Below are positions 63,806 through 64,000 of a stretch of 64,000 nucleotides of DNA, piece after piece. Where the stretch lies: positions 2,936,001 to 3,000,000 of the forward strand of contig CP025734.1 in assembly GCA_004011035.1 (NCBI GenBank), read 5' to 3'. The notes beneath the pieces were generated by a model. The model saw only the letters and a list, made by a program, of their open reading frames with translations. It was not told the origin of the DNA and did no database searches. The translations under genes and the position numbers were made by a program. How positions within the stretch are numbered: the stretch's first letter is position 1; each line of letters opens with the position of its first letter. Source of the stretch: Bdellovibrio sp. qaytius (GTDB lineage: Bacteria; Bdellovibrionota; Bdellovibrionia; Bdellovibrionales; Bdellovibrionaceae).

Positions 63806-64000
63806 ATGAGCTCGATCACTAATAAAATTCTTCTGGTTGAAGACGACATTGATATTAAAGACAACTTAAAAGCTTTTCTAGAAATGGAAAATTTTGAAGT
63901 GACTTCTGTTAGCAATGGCAAACAAGCGATTGAAATTTTAAAAAATGAAGGGCGCCCTCGTCTTATTTTATTAGATCTTATGATGCCAATCATGAATGGT
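63806..64000 (+). CDS. Response regulator, cut by window end
   Basis: The first 65 codons of a receiver domain. ATG 63806 is followed by KILLVEDDIDIK, with acidic residues E12/D13/D14, then LILLDLMMPIMNG, with the phospho-acceptor Asp in LLDLMMP. The gene continues beyond the window, so whether an output domain follows is unknown. It starts seven bases after the membrane kinase and is its likely partner. Confidence 0.9.
   Translation, partial: MSSITNKILLVEDDIDIKDNLKAFLEMENFEVTSVSNGKQAIEILKNEGRPRLILLDLMMPIMNG

Overview
The window looks like a chromosomal segment from a low-GC member of the Bdellovibrionota, that is, a Bdellovibrio/Pseudobdellovibrio-like predatory or epibiotic bacterium. This is inferred from gene content: very many Cys-anchored lipoproteins with no close general family, a dense set of hybrid histidine kinases, a PilZ protein, an AmpG muropeptide permease, an AgmX/PglI-type TonB-like protein, and above all a 4,489-residue fibre that resembles the mosaic adhesive trimer proteins known from Bdellovibrio. 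I see no rRNA, tRNA, CRISPR array, integrase or insertion sequence.

Layout. 1-4.6 kb: a HAD phosphatase, a kinase with a degenerate ATPase domain, an NtrC-type sigma-54 activator, and the frameshifted remains of a class III adenylate cyclase. 4.6-8.8 kb: a gene-free stretch with DnaA-box-like sites, a von Willebrand A lipoprotein, then pabA and a pabB-pabC fusion for 4-aminobenzoate synthesis. 8.8-18.9 kb: mostly minus strand, with a small unknown, an acyltransferase, a large Cys-rich lipoprotein, the tesA/ABC transporter/Sua5 operon, an RRM RNA-binding protein and SlyD. 19-23.3 kb: a plus-strand run of HNH nuclease, GNAT, adenosine-deaminase-like enzyme and AmpG. 23.4-47.7 kb: a 24-kb minus-strand cell-envelope island. 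47.9-64 kb: PilZ, a 1,473-residue AAA/TPR/GAF hybrid kinase, a metalloprotease lipoprotein, a PAS hybrid kinase, a haem-oxygenase-like diiron protein with a GNAT partner, an XRE regulator, an FAD oxidase with a second GNAT, and a membrane kinase with its response regulator cut by the window end.

The centre of interest is the envelope island. Four genes are packed as one transcription unit (41668 down to 25264): a lipoprotein with Ig-like and fibronectin-like domains, the giant fibre, a secreted polyglycine protein and a second lipoprotein. The first pair overlaps by ATGA, the second pair is 2 bases apart and the third 15 bases. A long trimeric fibre followed directly by a small polyglycine protein recalls the gp37/gp38 arrangement of T-even phage long tail fibres. 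I propose, as inference, a surface fibre with a separately encoded, length-variable glycine-rich tip or cap. The fibre gene carries repeated modules of about 300 codons, including one 396-base patch copied with a single mismatch, so it appears to be actively remodelled by recombination. Immediately upstream lie a LysM/beta-barrel protein and a TPR lipoprotein that could serve its anchoring.

A second thread is regulatory. Inverted repeats built on ACTAGAC/GTCTAGT occur in three intergenic regions of the envelope island, and single or directly repeated copies occur in front of other genes. Their role is unknown.
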